From Apostichopus japonicus (Eukaryota > Echinodermata > Holothuroidea > Aspidochirotida > Stichopodidae), in contig NC_092568.1 of NCBI RefSeq assembly GCF_037975245.1, positions 10,935,501-10,999,500 of the forward strand: 64,000 nt of DNA, given 5' to 3'. Below the pieces are notes generated by a model. It searched no databases. It had not been told where the DNA came from and saw only the letters and a program-made list of their open reading frames with translations. This document shows positions 1-11,681 of this stretch, in pieces. A program made the translations under genes and the position numbers. Positions within the stretch are counted from its first letter, which is position 1. The number at the start of each line of letters is the position of its first letter.

Positions 1-3000
1 TGCCGTAACTTGATAACTCTCTTAAATAATGAATAAGGCAGAATTTTAGTCTTGATATTTTAAAGAAAAGAAAACAGACAACGTTGAGTCCATGCAATAT
101 GTTTCTGTAGCTATTCCAGTATTTTTCAAGATATGTTTCTTTAAAGATACTTATTTCTTGAATATTCGTTTAGGCCCACTTGATGGTGACGTCGGCTCCT
201 CACTGCAGTTCTTATAGTTAATGTTAATCCGTTGGTTTTGAGGTCAATCAGAATATGTACGTTAATCTTCATATAAGCAACAGAGTACCCTTGGATGGCA
301 TTCAACACCGTTTGTCCTTAATAAATTTGTAATAATTATAAACATGTCATTTGAGACCATATAATCTTAATTTCTCCCATTGAGTTGTGTAGTGCAACCG
401 AGGAACTAGTCTGATGAGCTGTGTACTAAACTAAAAGGTCCAGTCACTTTAACTAGTGAACCTCAACTGCATGTTTAAAGGGTCATTCCAAAAACAAACA
501 AAAAATAAGTAATTATGCTATAGGAATACAATCCTAGCTAGACGGAGAGCAGTGGTTTTTAACGGTCCACAGCATATCACAGTTAATTTTGTTCCTGAAG
601 TTATCAAAACATAATACGGGGTATTTTTTTGGTTAATCTCAAACAAAGTTCTTCAGAATCACTGTTTCCGAAACTACCTACTATCCGGTATGAGAATTTG
701 CTACAACACTGTTGCTTATAATGGGACCATATTGAAACTGGTATACTTTGGTTTTCTAGCAAAAGTGATATAGATTGAATTTATCTCATGGTCTTGCTGG
801 CTTGTATGTTTCTGGCACTGCAACGAATACAATGCTTGTTTTGGTGTAGGTAGTGTAAATCTTTGCCAACACATTTATGTCAAACAATGGGTTTAATTAA
901 GTTCCTGCAACCCTTGTGAACCGCATGACTGTTTGAATGTTTTGCTTGGCTTACCATAAATGGCCCACTACAATAAAATTTATTCCACCTTTAGCGTGAC
1001 AAGAAAAAAAAAACGGCTTTTAAAGAATTCGATGGCGCTAGTTTGAAAAAGGGTGTTTTTTTTAATATAAAATAATTATATGGCTCTTAAAGGCATCCGT
1101 AGAGTCACTTTTAGGAGAATAGCGCCTCATCAGGCCACGTATTCAGTGGACGGTGGCTGCAAGCATGCCGGTCGCAGAGATGTCACCACCTCTGGCCAAA
1201 GGCAAGGATTCACGCACGCCACCTAGTACGTTTCTGGTCGATTTGACCGACCCTCTGCGCATCCTCCCGGGTTCCTTTGCGACAACAAGGGAGACATGGT
1301 ACGGGATCCTAGGCCACAAAAAAGCACCATGCCACAGCCAGAGGTATTATCGCCAGAGGCCTGTCTTGAACCCTAGCCACGATTTACACGACCGACAAGG
1401 AATGAGTCTTTCGTCACCCTCTATAACATCGGCCACCACATCAGCTAGTAAATTATTTGGTTGAATTAATATATCAAGACTTCAGCATCGACTGCTGAAA
1501 AAGAAAAAGAATTTATAAACGTATATAATCGTTGATGGAGTCGACCTCAGTTCATCAGGTTACCAGTCCACTGCTCAACCCACAGAACCATTTGACGGGT
1601 TAACTTTCTAGTAGATTGGTATTGTTATTGGTATTATTGGTTGGATACAATCTATTGGTAACAGTGAACGACACTGCCTTCAACGAAATCTCTATTCATC
1701 ATATACTCTCATTAGAACAACGGATCTGAATATCTTTATTTACAAGAAGCTCACGCTTGTCTTTGTTTACATTGCAGCAAGCAGAAAGAATGTCGTTTCC
1801 TTCCAAGACGTAAATGTACAATAGGCTTATGCCCCAATACCATCGATGACTTCGAAGCAAGCAGTAAAAGACAAACGGATTCCATGAAATCTTCTTATTC
1901 ACAAAAGGCTGCTTAAGATAATGCTCGCAAGAAAGTTCTTGCTGTAAGTTGTGTCCTTTTACAACTATATTATATGTAGACGATCATGAACTGGAGTAAG
2001 CCTGAAATTTCAACAAACAATACATAAGTTCACATTTCAGTACCGTTTTGAATGAGGAAGGGACAATGCTTATTAAGTCAAACACGTTAACTACATGTGA
2101 CTAATCTTAGTTAGGGATCTGAATGGCTGGAAGTAGCACGGTTATTCGAAACCCGAAACAGGATTCATAGGGTTTTGAGTTTATGCAAGTAGATTTGGGA
2201 AACACGGGTATCGGGAATTTGTCAACTGCAAGACTTTGTTTAGTCCGCAATGATATGCTTATTGATCATTTGAAACTGCGGCATTTGCGTGGATAGATAC
2301 CCCCACACCCCTCTCCCGCCCCAAATGACTGTGTTCCACACGTATACAGAAGTGTGTATTTGGCTTAATACAAAACATTATATAAATATCAAATTTTGAT
2401 CTATTAGCAGCCAACTTGATCACGTCGTTTACAATTGTTTCATTTTGAAAGACTGAATAGTAATGTGGTTGGGACGGTGACGAGGACGGGGTTTGGATGT
2501 TTTTTATAGCTTTTATATGTGCAATATAAGTCAACACTCTGAAATGGTCGACTACATCAACAGCTATAATCACTCATATAAAACATAAGTTATAGGAGGC
2601 AATAGCATCCCTTTCATGGTCAAAACTACCCTCCCTTCACCGCCGCCCCTCCTTCCCATACCATTTGCCGGTACGTTACTGAACCATGAAGATTGTATAT
2701 TAGATCTCTATGAACATGAAATATTCAATTGCATAAGTTTCCGATGAACAGAATAAAGATAGTTTCCTCCTTCTTCGGCTGATTTGAAAAGAGGTATTTG
2801 AATCGCCTCTCATATAGAGTATGGGTTTGAAAATTAATCCAAAACGCATCCAGAACTCTGCTTAACTTTCACTTCATCACCGGACCAAAATTATTCATGC
2901 AACTTATTTATTCTTGAAAAAAACATCATGTTATAAAGCATTCTTTGAGCTGTTGTAAGTCTGAATCAAAAGGAAGGAATAAACCAATGAGAACATGTGA

Positions 3001-4427
3001 ACTATAGAAACATTCCTTACATTTCCTTGCAAGTCATTGGAGGATATAGAGATTACGTTGTTCCAAGAATAATACCCCATGAAATGTGAGGAATGCTAAA
3101 AGGGAAATCATTCTTGTAAGAAATTCCAACTGAAAATAAACACTCTATATGCAATCATAAAAGAGCTTAACATGCTGCTTGATTCTTTCTATGGATTTAA
3201 ACTTAACGACATTAGATCGAAAAAAAGTGAATAATACAACTGTGGCCCACCTCTTTTCAATCTTTCAATCGCATGAACTACGATTGGCAGAGGCTCACTA
3301 GTAGGGGATTCTCCCTATAGCAAGGATTCTCCCATTGTGCGAATGAGTGAGGGTTTAACTATAATGTACGTTGCCATGGTATTAGGAACTGGTATTACCA
3401 TTGGGTAACAAGCAAATGTGTCACGCTCACTCCAATGCATGATAAGCAATTATCGGCTTGTTATCAACTTGAATCGTACTATTGTTCCAAATTATTTGAC
3501 AAAGAAAAAGAGAATTCTTGTAGCTATAAGATTACAATTGAAATTTAACAGATGGTAGTATACTTGGCATATTTAAGACATGATCCCGCCAGAAAGAATT
3601 CAAATCACCGAAATATTTATCCTAACACACCGACACACACTCAGACAACACACGCTCACAAATTATTTGTGATAACGAATTTACGAATTTAATGGGGGTT
3701 TTTTTGTTTACTGTTTGAATGGGTAAATCTTTGATAATATTACCGTCTCGTTTCAATCTGCCCGACGTTTCACTGAGTGACGTCACGTATTGAATTGTTA
3801 TCAGGTACCTTATTTTTTTGAGTAACCGTTTTATGTGTTTCTGTCAGGATGTTTAGAATTCAACGCAAAAAAAAGCAGTTTTCACATTACCACGTGTTAT
3901 TGAACCATCTGGATAGAAATTTTACCACAAAATTTCACTTTCTGTCAAAGCCGACATAATTGTAGATAAACAAACTTTTATAATAAGAAAATTAGGTTTC
4001 AAACCTGGGCTTAATTTGATATAATTTCGTTACTTAACTAACCTGGCTGTACATTTCGAAGCGGTTATAGATAGATCATCTATAAAGGAGGTCGAGTCGA
4101 TCGTCTCCAAGTTATTTGCTAAAAAAAAAACATCTCAATAACATACCAAACGCTGAATAACAGTTGGGAGAGGTGAGATTGACAGACGTTCTCTAATATC
4201 TCCCCCCCCCCTCCCCGTCTCCTCTCTCTCTCTCTACCTCTCTCTCTCTCTGTATAACTATTCATGTCAGTAGGCAAAAAGTATGTCTTAAATGTGAACT
4301 AACGGAAATATGGTTGTTGTTGGTTTGTTGTTTTCTCTGAGATATAATGACAGCTTGTATCATTCTGGGCCCTTCTTCTGCAGAAAATTGCTCGTTTCTG
4401 AAATCAGACATGGATACAGGTACTAAG
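1..4427. other. No gene recognised; A/T-rich flank with one G/C-rich patch
   Basis: I find no exon that matches a family I know. The stretch at about 1110-1460 is clearly richer in G+C than its surroundings and carries a 103-codon open frame on the plus strand. That frame has low-complexity Pro/Ser/Thr composition and no recognisable domain, so the patch is more likely an old repeat than a gene. A C-run followed by CT-rich sequence lies at about 4200-4250. No tRNA, rRNA or splice-bounded coding segment was seen. Confidence 0.5.
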
Positions 4428-4937
4428 CAGGGGCGTCAATCCGATTTGAAACGTGGAGGGGGGGCGTAATCGGGGGGGGGAGTATTCCGGCCGTAAGTAC
4501 TATCTAAGCGGAGCGCCACCATCGGTTGGCGCGCAGCGTATACTACCAAGAAAATTTCAGATTTCAATACCTGCCAGATCGCTGGAGATGGCACTTGCCA
4601 GGCTGGATAGCAGCCATCTAGTTGCGTGATTTCGGGTGAAAATTACAAATTCGTCACTCAGGAATAAAGTTCATGCGACCTTCATGTTTGGTGGATTATT
4701 TCTTTTATTAGTGATTCCAATTGACATGAACATTAGAACGCAGTGCAAGTTGACAAATGATGCGGCGAACTGGGACCCCAGCCCCATTTTGCCATATGTT
4801 TCAGGATAGAATACCCCTCAATTGTTCGAACCCATGACAACTAACAATCTGTGAATAAATTTACTTCGAAGTGGGCACATTATATTGCACCAAGTCGGTC
4901 AAGGAATGACCCCAGGGCCTCAGATATAGGCCTATAG

Positions 4938-5257
4938 CAGGGGTGGGCTACCTTTTTGAATGCATGGGCCAGATTTTAGAAGCGAAAGATTGACAGGGCC
5001 GCACCTAACCAACGACCTGCTGTTGATTTCAAACCTTTGCTTGCGAGGACGTTCAATAAATAGGTGTGTGTACTAATCTGTATTCTTAAAAACATAATGT
5101 CAATACAGTCCAATTGATAATTAATGGTGATAATAGACCTACCTGACAGCATCATTAAGTGCAGATAAATTCTAGGCAGCTAGTTTGTTTTTTGTGATGA
5201 TGTAAAAAATCACTGGCGGGCCGCATGTGGCCCGCGGGCCGTAGTTGCCCACCCCTG
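4938..5257. mobile_element. hAT-type MITE, CAGGGGTGGGC ends, 8-bp TSD
   Basis: The element begins CAGGGGTGGGC and ends GCCCACCCCTG. It is flanked by GCCTATAG (4930-4937) and GCCTGTAG (5258-5265), an 8-bp target-site duplication with one mismatch. The inner right arm holds the GGGCCGC/GCGGGCC pattern common in Charlie-like hAT elements. At 320 bp with no long open frame it is non-autonomous. An 8-bp duplication and a CAG terminus are hallmarks of hAT. Confidence 0.85.
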
Positions 5258-5839
5258 GCCTGTAGGAACGATGTCCCAAAATGTTCCCGGGCATATAGGC
5301 GAAGGAAGCTATCCGCCGCGACTGCATGTGAGTTTCTCGACTTGCCGTCCTGGGAGCCGTACCACAAAATTGGTGCATTTCCTCATACGCCATTATTAAT
5401 AATTTAAATAACTAACTAATTAGGCACAGCCCAGATCCGAGTTCGTATAGTGAGCTTAGCGCAAATTTGGCCAAAAGTCGTCATACGCCAGCATGTTAAA
5501 CCACCAATGACTTTTAATACCACCCGTGACACACTTCCAACGGGACTGTGTCAGTTTAAATGTTTTGCTAGGTCTACGAGAATACATTTCTATGAAATTT
5601 GAAACAAGGATGGCAAGACAAACCACTTTACTTATGTTTTCAGGACCTCACACATGCGCATGTATCGTGAGACTTAGAATAGGTCCCATGTGAGTGGTGG
5701 CTAAAGTGATGAAGGCATCCAAATAAATCAGTGGTTGTTCGTTGGAGTACTCACGCAAGTTACATCGGTTGCTAGGTGGATCTGCATCTGGTAATCGGGT
5801 GAATTCTGGTCGGAGCGTACTATGTAACCACCGTGTACC

Positions 5840-6776
5840 CAGGAACGTAGCTAAGGCCTGATGATTGAGAAAGGGGGGGGGGCGTGTAGTGGCTGAAAAT
5901 CCAACGACAAAATGGGTTTTGAAGCCAGAAAATTCCGACTGCTGCTTTGTACCCCCCACCCCCCCACCCTCGCGCTACTCGTCTACGATACGGTCAGTGT
6001 CAGACACCCAATCTTTCGCGACTGCACTTTTGTTCCGAACTTTTTTTCGATACATTTTGTACTCACTGGCACTCATTTCACAAATTTATTAGCCCCCCCC
6101 CCACCCCAACCAAATATTTTTGTGAAATTTCGGGCAAAATGCTGATAATTTTTCAGGCACCTACTGAAAGAAAGATAATTTGCAATGTGTTTTTCAGTAG
6201 TTAAACTTATTATTACCATTAATATTGTAACGACTTCCAAATAACTCTAACCAATATGGAAGGGTAATAAGACGGAAATGGTTGTATGTTATTTGCATGC
6301 GATTTAAAAATCGATGCATGTCTATATGATATGCACATTAACATGTGGAAAGCGCGCGTAGCTTGCGAAAAATTTTGGTTATATTTTTCGGGCAAGTCGT
6401 TACAATCCCCCCCCCCCCCCCCAAGTCAAATTGGGCTCCTACGCCTATGACGGTAGTTCTACTAGGCATTTTTTGATTGGAGTAAACAAAATCATACGAA
6501 GTTTTGTACGGTGGAGTATAAGAATCGCGAGATACAATTTCTCAAAGTGGCAAGGAAAACGTGGTAAATATGACATATTCAAGGTAAATTTTGACCGAAA
6601 TTTTTCAATTTTTAGGTCATGCACAATCACAGGAATAAATGAATAGGCCTAGATAAACTAGAGTGCGACAGTCGGAAATTCCGACTATCGCACTCCAATT
6701 TTCCAACTATCGTCAGTTTTACTAAGTTTGGGGGTGAGACACCCCCACACCCACACCCCCTCTAGCGACGTCCCTG
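5840..6776. mobile_element. hAT-type non-autonomous element with perfect 8-bp TSD
   Basis: The ends are CAGGAACGTAGCTA at the left and its imperfect inverse TAGCGACGTCCCTG at the right. The flanks CGTGTACC (5832-5839 and 6777-6784) match perfectly. Within it lies a second repeat (about 6090-6449) ending GGCTCCTACGCCTATG, which belongs to the CATAGGCGTAGG family seen complete at 58980-59946. The element is therefore itself a target of insertion. Confidence 0.8.
6090..6449. mobile_element. CATAGGCG-family element fragment nested in a hAT element
   Basis: The stretch shares its interior (ACCAAATATTTTTGTGAAA, CACCTACTGAAAGAAA and GGGCAAGTCGTTACA motifs) and its right terminus GGCTCCTACGCCTATG with copies at 48184, 58980 and 61190. 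The left terminus is not clear after a C-rich run, so the left boundary is approximate. A perfect small palindrome-like segment (GCATGCGATTTAAAAATCG) lies near 6295. Confidence 0.55.
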
Positions 6777-7004
6777 CGTGTACCCAGTGTTCTCACTGTG
6801 GAGTAAACTCCGGTATCACTCAACAACAAGGTAACATGGGATGCGCTGCCACGGAATATGCTCCCTATTTCATTTCCCCAATATTAGGGAACGGGCACCG
6901 TCTTTGAAACACCATCTACAACTAAACAACAACTATGTACAAGCTTTGGCTCTAGCTATGAAGTGCTGTCTCTTATGATAATGACGGAGCGCACTATTTT
7001 TCTA

Positions 7005-7440
7005 CTGGAATCGCCCGAAGATGCGGCGTCTGTAATCCGAGGAACCAACGAACTTCTCTGTTAACTCCTCAGGCTTCAACTGGGCTAGACGTTCGCGGTG
7101 AATATGGCACACCATCACATAGTTCAGCCTCTGTTGAGTGATGGTGCTCCGTAGCCATGTTTTCAAACGCCTCAAAGCACTAAATTATCTCTCGGCTGGC
7201 GGAGGAGACGAGGAGGACACCAAGAGAGCTTCGACTTCACCAAACATAGCCCGTACCGCTGGATTCATCAACTTGAATATTTGTCTATACCCTTCAACCG
7301 ACGACGACTGGAACTGGCCTCGAAAGAAAGGCAGACTAAGCTTAAGATTGTCGGAGAGCTCAGGGTATCAACTCACGAGATTTGGGTGGAATTCTCCATT
7401 CAGCAACATTGAGTGATATTCGATGATATGAATCCTGAGA
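7005..7440 (-). pseudogene. hAT transposase C-terminal relic (ZMYM1/hAT dimerisation region)
   Basis: Read on the minus strand, about 7190 down to 7005 encodes a stretch starting FSALRRLKTWLRSTITQQRL and continuing through NYVMVCHIHRERL. This is the conserved C-terminal dimerisation block of hAT transposases and their domesticated ZMYM relatives. An in-frame TAA interrupts the frame just before FSALRR. Upstream sequence to about 7440 (FEVEAL-like acidic stretch, LLNGEF) also looks transposase-derived and has further breaks. Only about the last 140 codons survive, so the copy is dead. It sits near the right end of the composite element and supports the hAT assignment. Confidence 0.65.
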
Positions 7441-7918
7441 TGTGTAAGTCCTAACCAAATAGAGCCACATCATTACTCTTTTTCCAAATGTGTGTGTGTG
7501 TGGGGGGGGGGGGGGGGGGACATTTGATATTGTTTCCACCACCCATAGAAATGTGGGGGGGACGTGTCCCCCCGTCCCCCTGGATTGACGCCCATGTACC
7601 ACCCTAGGGAACTGGTCATGACTTCAATACTTTCGCCGAGTTGATAAAAACAGCAAATTGTATATCAGCAGCTGATATACTCAGTCCCTGCGTACTTATG
7701 TGAACATGCTTATATATAGGACGTATCATAACCTCGTGTTAATACACAACTGACGAAAGCGTAGGCAGTAAAAAGTAAATGGTGTGGGTGTTTGGTATTT
7801 TATACATAGTTGATAACTCCAGTGCATCGTATTTCCATACGATAGTAATATACTATGGTATTGCGGAGTAAATTTCAGCATGGGTTACATGCACAAGGGA
7901 TCGAACATTACTTACGGG

Positions 7919-8495
7919 CAGTGGCAGACTGGCCACACGGGCATTTGGGCAATGCCCGGTGGGCCGGTGGACTGGGGAGCCTGGTAAAAATTACAGCCCA
8001 TTTTCACAGTAGTTAACAGAATACAGACGGGTTGTGTAGAAATATATTTTTAACTGTGGGAATCAGCTCATGAAAAGAAGAACGTGCAATATTAGCAACC
8101 CGTCCGTGCTAATGGATTTTATTCAGGTTTTTTTCAATTTTTTTCAAGCATGTTGTCACAAAATGCTTGAAAAACTTAAATAAAATCCAGTCTAAAACAT
8201 ATATTTTTGTCTTTATTTGTTTACGTCTTATCTTTCCTCAGTTTAATCAAGTGTTGCTTCTGGAAAATTATTTTGTGTCATTTTTGAAGGATTATTGTAA
8301 CCTACAATATTGAGATATATAGCACCATTTTGCATCTTAAACTTCAAAAAACTTTCAATAGGGAGGGGAAAACCCCCTCCCCTTAGACCCCTCCCCCAGG
8401 ACGGCGATCACTATGTAAGTATAGCATATCAATGAATAATGCGCCGGTCTAGGTGGAAAATGCCCGGGCCGCTTTTAAGACCCAGTCCGCCCATG
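7919..8495. mobile_element. MITE with CAGTGGCAGACTGG / GGGCGGACTGG ends
   Basis: The left end reads CAGTGGCAGACTGGCC and the right end CCAGTCCGCCCATG is its imperfect inverse. The subterminal GGGCAATGCCCGGTGGGCCGG is mirrored by AATGCCCGGGCCGC on the right. The flanks do not match, so insertion is old or boundaries have shifted. The interior includes the GGGAGGGG...CCCCTCCCC block found in several other repeats of this window. Confidence 0.6.
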
Positions 8496-10781
8496 GTCAT
8501 AAGTGAAGAGAAATTCAATAAGGTTCAAGCAAAAAATTGTGGGTGTCCTGATATGATGGGATGCAAATAATAGGATTTAGTTCTACATCTGTTAGACCAC
8601 GAGAACGATTTCGAAGATATGGTGATGTGATAGAAAATTGAGTCAGTGATGTGTGACCGAGAAAGCATTTAACCTATGCCGGTAAATATATGTGTGTCTA
8701 CCAGTGTCTTGTTTTTGCTTCTTTTAATATTTAGAGTAAGTAAAACAAAAGACAATTGTTTTCTCCCGAACAAAGAGAATTATATAATTTCACTCTTATC
8801 TCTTTCCACTTTCAATTTTGTATACATATTACACACTTAGTTTCGATAACTGTTTGTCATGACGAACTTGTCAGGTAAAGTATAACCTTTATGACTGTAA
8901 TTAGCTGTATTACTCGTCAGGTACGTGAAATAGTGAATAAATTAAATGTCCCAATGCGTCTTCTTCTGGTTCAACGATAGTCAATACTCGCATTAAATTT
9001 GTGAACAATATGAAATATCATATTCATGTTAATAAAATAAGATTACACTGTACATGCAACATTATAAACCAAGACATATACGCAAACGCATGTTATTTCT
9101 AAAGATCTTACTGACTATTAAATGTTTCGCAGGTGTTTAGAAAAAAGCGAGTGTTTTGGTCAATAACCAACAAAAGAAAATAGATAAATAAATAAAAATA
9201 AAAGTACAAAGTGAAATAAGAACTAACATCGTCTAGTGTATTTCGGGGTTGTATATTCCATATATATGATGTGCTAGCATTGGGGTGAAGCATCCAAAGT
9301 TGTGACTCTAAGTTATTACTGACCACACACAGCCTAGATTTTGAGATAAAGAATATATTTCAACGTAGTACAGCACCCAGCTAAACATTCTTAATTTGCC
9401 TAATGACTATTTCCTATTACGTGTCAAAAAAGAATCTCTACGCACGAGCGTTGAGTGGCTTCTATATATAGATTAAGCCTGCTACACCATTTGGTAGAAG
9501 ATATGACATCATCTCATTAGCATAAAGACTAACACAAAAACCTATATGCTTGCATGGTCAACAGTAAATATACGCACAGTGTATTACGATGTATATTAGT
9601 TAAACTTATACCCTCTCCTTAGCAAGAATAGAAAATACAATAACCCAAGCTTTAATAACTAACATTCGGTTCTGGTAAGTTATAAAAAATGTCGACATTG
9701 CCGGGCTAATATTGCGTTGTTTAGGTGACCAATTACTACTGTGATGACGTGGCAAGGAGAGACCGAATAATATTGTCAGAAAAAATACCTTTTGCTTCCA
9801 TGTTAACTTTCGGTTCGATGTAATTACTGCATCAATTCCCACGTTCATATATTGTTATACTGTTTTAAGTGTGGGCGGTTATAAAATGTTCCTTTACAGC
9901 GATCTCATTTCACGCCCTAGTCGCATCTTTATATCTTCACACGGACATTACATAATTACAATACCAAACTTTAAGTATGATCATAATGTAAAAAAATTAA
10001 AATGCAGTTCATCCCTTTGCTTTTATGTAGACCAGCATTGCTGAAATTAATTTCTGTAATATTAACAAATCACATCTATAAAGTTTAACCTAACTTAAAA
10101 GCATCTCAAGTGTGACTCAATAATGTGTGGATTTCAACACCGTTTTTTATCTCACCAACACCAACTAACACTGAATTCTTCTTGACGGAGAAAAGGGATC
10201 GTTTTTCTACAATCGAAGCCTTGCGATGCCGCTTCATTATTTTACCCTCTGTCCTAAGTCTGTCTCTGTTCTCGCTACTTTTTCTTGGAACCTGGAAAAG
10301 CAACAGAGAACAGATATAGGAACAGAGAAAACGACAATATTAGACAAGAGGTATAAATCTCGCTTTGCATATAGGGTAAACTTTTTGGGGCGTATACCAG
10401 CAGTTGTTCACAAGACTACACCAACTAAACACAAATATATATCTGCAGTGCCTCTTCCAGAATTTCTCGGCAGGGGGAATGGGGGACAAGTATATAGGTA
10501 GATACCGAGATTAAAATCGAAATCGCGATGTATAAGAACATATCGGTACAAGACAAAAGATACTCGCGCCCGAATCGTGCCAAATTCTCCACTAATTATT
10601 TACTTCGTTTTGAGCAAATTATGTCTGCATAAAGTTCTTGGTTCCAAAAAATGCAGTAGATGGGATCCGGGCCCATGGGCACCGTCTCTGGATTCAACCC
10701 TGATCTGTATATTGAAAGGTAACTTATGACGGAGTCAGATATCAATGTTTTGGTTCAAGTTAGCCTTAATTCCACTAGTAA
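8496..10781. other. Intergenic, 3' flank of the peripherin-like gene
   Basis: I see no exon here. The minus-strand 3'UTR of the peripherin-like gene must extend into the upper part, but no AATAAA or ATTAAA on the minus strand stands out within about 500 bases of the stop codon. A minus-strand open frame of 65 codons near 10106-10303 is probably chance. Confidence 0.5.
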
Positions 10782-11681
10782 TCAAAACTTAAGTTTAAAC
10801 GATTTCCCAAAGCCCTTCTTTGGACCTTTCATAGATTTGAACCCTCTCGAAGCAGGCATTTTTCTCATAGCACTTCCACCTTTCATACGAGAGGATAGAC
10901 CTTTTCCAAATCCCTTCTTTTTACTCTTAAATTTCGAAATTGGACTTTTTGCTTTGGAAGACATCTTGCCAAACTTTCTTTTGGTACTACGTTTGAGTCC
11001 ACTTAATTTGGCGCTCGTACCTTTACCCAAACCCTTCTTAGCTTTCCCAAAAGGTGACCTCTTCCCACGACCTGACTTGCCTTTTAATGGACTCTTTGGC
11101 TTACTCGGGGACCGTTTCTTCATACTCTTTACTGTGGGTTTTTTCTTCGATGATTTAGGTGAAGACTTAGTGGATGATGACTTGGTCGGTGATTTCTTCG
11201 ACTTGGAACCTTCCTTGCCGATCTTTTTATCCTTCTTGTCTTTCTTTTTGACTGTTGATTGACGACCCCCGTCTTTACTTTTAGTAGATTTCTTGGAGGA
11301 GGACTTTTTCTTACCTTCTGGCATCTCATCTGGCAATCCATCCATTAGATCATCACCGTCGTCTTCTGGAAATTGATCAGACTCTCCGTTTGCTGGACGT
11401 TGACTACCACTTTGCATTAGAGGGGAGTTCTCGTAAGGTGGACCGGGAGTCTGCTGCGCAGTGGTTTTGTTCTCCTCTTCAAAGTCTTCGTCGTCGAAAG
11501 TTGAATCGTCATCAAAGTCTTCGTCACCGGCCACGATACCTTCGACATCTTTAAAGTCTTTATGAGCGGAAGTGTTACTACTTCGGAATAAGTATCCGAT
11601 GGTAGTGGCCTCTGAGTCTCCCAACTCTTCGGCCTCTACCATTGATGTTTGTAAGATGCGGAATCCCAGGAGGATGAACAT
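10782..11681 (-). CDS. Alternative last exon 3b (long charged tail) of the tetraspanin
   Basis: After a T-rich acceptor (TTTATTTTCTTTTAG|ATG) the frame encodes 299 residues. Residues 1-14 complete TM4 (MFILLGFRILQTSM). About 42-122 is acidic (e.g. DEDFDDDSTFDDEDFEEE). About 123-299 is extremely basic and rich in Lys, Ser, Gly and Pro. The basic part repeats KKGFGK/KKGLGK three times (exon residues 215, 255, 288) and has several KSPxK or RSPxK motifs like linker histone or protamine-like tails. This is known neither from the short tails of vertebrate peripherins nor from typical tetraspanins. The ATG at the exon start is coincidental with the splice site; the exon reads in phase from exon 2. 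The plus-strand frame over the same bases is its shadow. Confidence 0.75.
   Translation of the reverse strand: MFILLGFRILQTSMVEAEELGDSEATTIGYLFRSSNTSAHKDFKDVEGIVAGDEDFDDDSTFDDEDFEEENKTTAQQTPGPPYENSPLMQSGSQRPANGESDQFPEDDGDDLMDGLPDEMPEGKKKSSSKKSTKSKDGGRQSTVKKKDKKDKKIGKEGSKSKKSPTKSSSTKSSPKSSKKKPTVKSMKKRSPSKPKSPLKGKSGRGKRSPFGKAKKGLGKGTSAKLSGLKRSTKRKFGKMSSKAKSPISKFKSKKKGFGKGLSSRMKGGSAMRKMPASRGFKSMKGPKKGFGKSFKLKF

Larger units (their letters stand above)
4428..7596. mobile_element. Composite decayed hAT-type element with CAGGGGCGTCAATCC end
   Basis: The left end reads CAGGGGCGTCAATCC at 4428. The right end at about 7582-7596 is its imperfect inverse (GGATTGACGCCC followed by ATG). No target-site duplication is evident, so the outer boundaries are tentative. 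Inside are the shared 'CTATCTAAGCGG' core at 4499, two younger elements (4938-5257 and 5840-6776) with their own 8-bp duplications, a hAT transposase relic on the minus strand (about 7005-7440), and a run of about 18 G just before the right end. I read this as an autonomous hAT element that lost most of its transposase and then took later insertions. Confidence 0.5.

Noticed and set aside
1153-1464. 103-codon plus-strand frame in a G/C-rich patch
   Set aside because: Low complexity and no domain. The patch is better explained as an old repeat, though I could not name it.
10726-11262. 178-codon plus-strand frame rich in Leu, Phe and Pro
   Set aside because: It is the antisense shadow of the Lys/Ser-rich exon 3b. 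The minus strand has splice signals, phase agreement and homology to the sister exon.
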